A stretch of 64,000 nt of DNA, taken from contig NZ_VVIQ01000006.1 in assembly GCF_009728485.1 (NCBI RefSeq), forward strand, positions 111,295 to 175,294, given 5' to 3'. Shown here one piece after another: positions 63,439 through 64,000 of this stretch. Positions within the stretch are counted from its first letter, which is position 1. Every line of letters begins with the position of its first letter. The position numbers were made by a program, and so were the translations under genes. The notes beneath the pieces were generated by a model, which was not told the origin of the DNA, ran no database searches, and was given only the letters and a program-made list of their open reading frames with translations. This stretch comes from Prevotella vespertina (GTDB lineage: Bacteria; Bacteroidota; Bacteroidia; Bacteroidales; Bacteroidaceae).

Positions 63439-63590
63439 TACTATCGTTTTCATAAAAAGGTACTATCGTTTCTTTAAAAAAGTACTATCGTTTCATCAAA
63501 AACGGAGGTACGTTTTATTAAAAACGGAGGTACGTTTTACTAGAAACGGAGGTACGATTTCTTAAAAATGGAGGTACGATTGGTAGAAAT
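63439..63590. repeat. 22-bp tandem array, seven units
   Basis: TACTATCG-type or GGTACG-type cores start at 63439, 63461, 63483, 63505, 63527, 63549 and 63571, with a period of exactly 22 bp. Two flavours follow each other: three with TACTATCGTTT, then four with ACGGAGGTACGTTTT-type. Runs of A separate them, and CGTTT / AAACG dyads are visible. It lies between a secreted protein gene and the rRNA operon. Confidence 0.9.
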
Positions 63591-63646
63591 CACTAAAACA
63601 ATATTGAGGCTCATTTGTGGTATTTCTGCAATTACTCTCTATCAGT

Positions 63647-63799
63647 ATTACTTTCTTGCGGATAGTGAACGTTCGTTTGGAGAGGGCTGGGAAGAGGATT
63701 GGAGAGAGAAGGTCAGTAATGCCTCTCCATCGACATTACTATCCTGCGGATGGTGGAGGTTTGTTTGAAGAAGGCTGAGAGAGAATTTGGGAGAGGAGG
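63647..63799. repeat. Imperfect direct duplication of about 66 bp
   Basis: Two related segments, 63647-63712 and 63735-63799, begin ATTACTTTCTTGCGGATAGT and ATTACTATCCTGCGGATGGT and continue through GTTTGGAGAGGGCTGGGA and GTTTGAAGAAGGCTGAGA. A 66-codon frame from 63568 across this region is likely spurious. Confidence 0.6.
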
Positions 63800-63849
63800 T
63801 TGAGGAGTAATAAGGTGATAGAATTGAGAGTGGAACCACAAAAAAGGGA

Positions 63850-63890
63850 ACAAAAAAGAGAGCTTCAAAGATCTCTCTTCGAAGCTCTCT
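63850..63890 (-). terminator. Terminator of the rRNA operon
   Basis: Read on the minus strand, GAGAGCTTCGAAGAGAG and TCTTTGAAGCTCTC pair, followed by TTTTTTG. It lies just downstream of the 5S rRNA 3' end. Confidence 0.8.
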
Positions 63891-63902
63891 CATATTAAAG
63901 AA

Positions 63903-64000
<98 letters not shown>

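Noticed and set aside
63568..63768. 66-codon open frame on the + strand
   Set aside because: It begins in the 22-bp array and runs over the imperfect duplication, so it is not a credible gene.

Overview
The window looks like a chromosomal segment of a Bacteroidales bacterium, most likely Prevotella or a close relative. The evidence is the promoter type (TTTG or TTG, 19-21 bp, then TAnnTTTG, found upstream of many genes), the A-rich Shine-Dalgarno-poor leaders, the GT3-type glycogen synthase, the TonB-dependent transporter with a carboxypeptidase-like N-terminal domain, the HU-like proteins with a C-terminal winged helix, and the style of the mobilization genes. The genus is inferred from gene content; no 16S rRNA is in the window.

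Layout. 1-8.4 kb is chromosomal backbone: a truncated UPF1/Dna2-type helicase, a lipoprotein, argS, a DUF2059-like secreted protein, an RNase H-like protein, fabI, a membrane-anchored ankyrin protein and an unknown membrane protein. 8422-29617 is a 21.2-kb integrated mobile element in the 3' end of a tRNA-Leu(CAA) gene. It has a 14-bp direct repeat at the two ends, a tyrosine recombinase just inside the left end, a complete type 4 BREX phage-defence operon (brxP, a small unknown gene, brxC, pglZ, a short brxL, and an unusual sigma4/alpha-CTD-like protein), an AlbA/Schlafen-like gene, and then, on the opposite strand, a mobilization and replication module (MobC, relaxase, accessory protein, Toprim primase, SF3-type helicase, excisionase-like HTH). 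It has no obvious type IV secretion genes, so it is best read as an integrative mobilizable element.

29.6-64 kb is again backbone: the tRNA-Leu, manC, greA-hit, a vitamin B6 operon (kinase-like/AraC fusion, pdxS, pdxT) divergent from a TonB-dependent receptor, a clostripain-family lipoprotein, a six-gene metK-DUF4271-hemD-rnpA-yidD-tyrS cluster, an FMN-dependent oxidase, an AEC transporter, two paralogous HU-like regulators, an M16 peptidase, xerD, aroQ, an O-methyltransferase, rbfA, a LolC/E-type permease, glycogen phosphorylase and glycogen synthase. The right edge is the start of an rRNA operon on the minus strand, seen as its terminator and most of 5S rRNA.

The strongest non-textbook signals are four. 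(1) Four intergenic tandem arrays have an exact 22-bp period. Two of them sit at the same place, just downstream of a consensus promoter, in front of the two HU-like paralogues, and share a TTCACCATGGTGAA palindrome. (2) The BREX-4 operon carries two extra genes: a small protein resembling the N-terminal/sulfur-binding domains of HNH restriction enzymes, and a protein combining a sigma region 4-like HTH, a coiled coil and an RNA polymerase alpha-CTD-like domain. (3) The insertion separated the tRNA-Leu gene from its original terminator, and the element supplied a replacement. (4) A pyrimidine/pyridoxal kinase-like domain with a replaced catalytic motif is fused to an AraC DNA-binding domain at the head of the PdxST operon.
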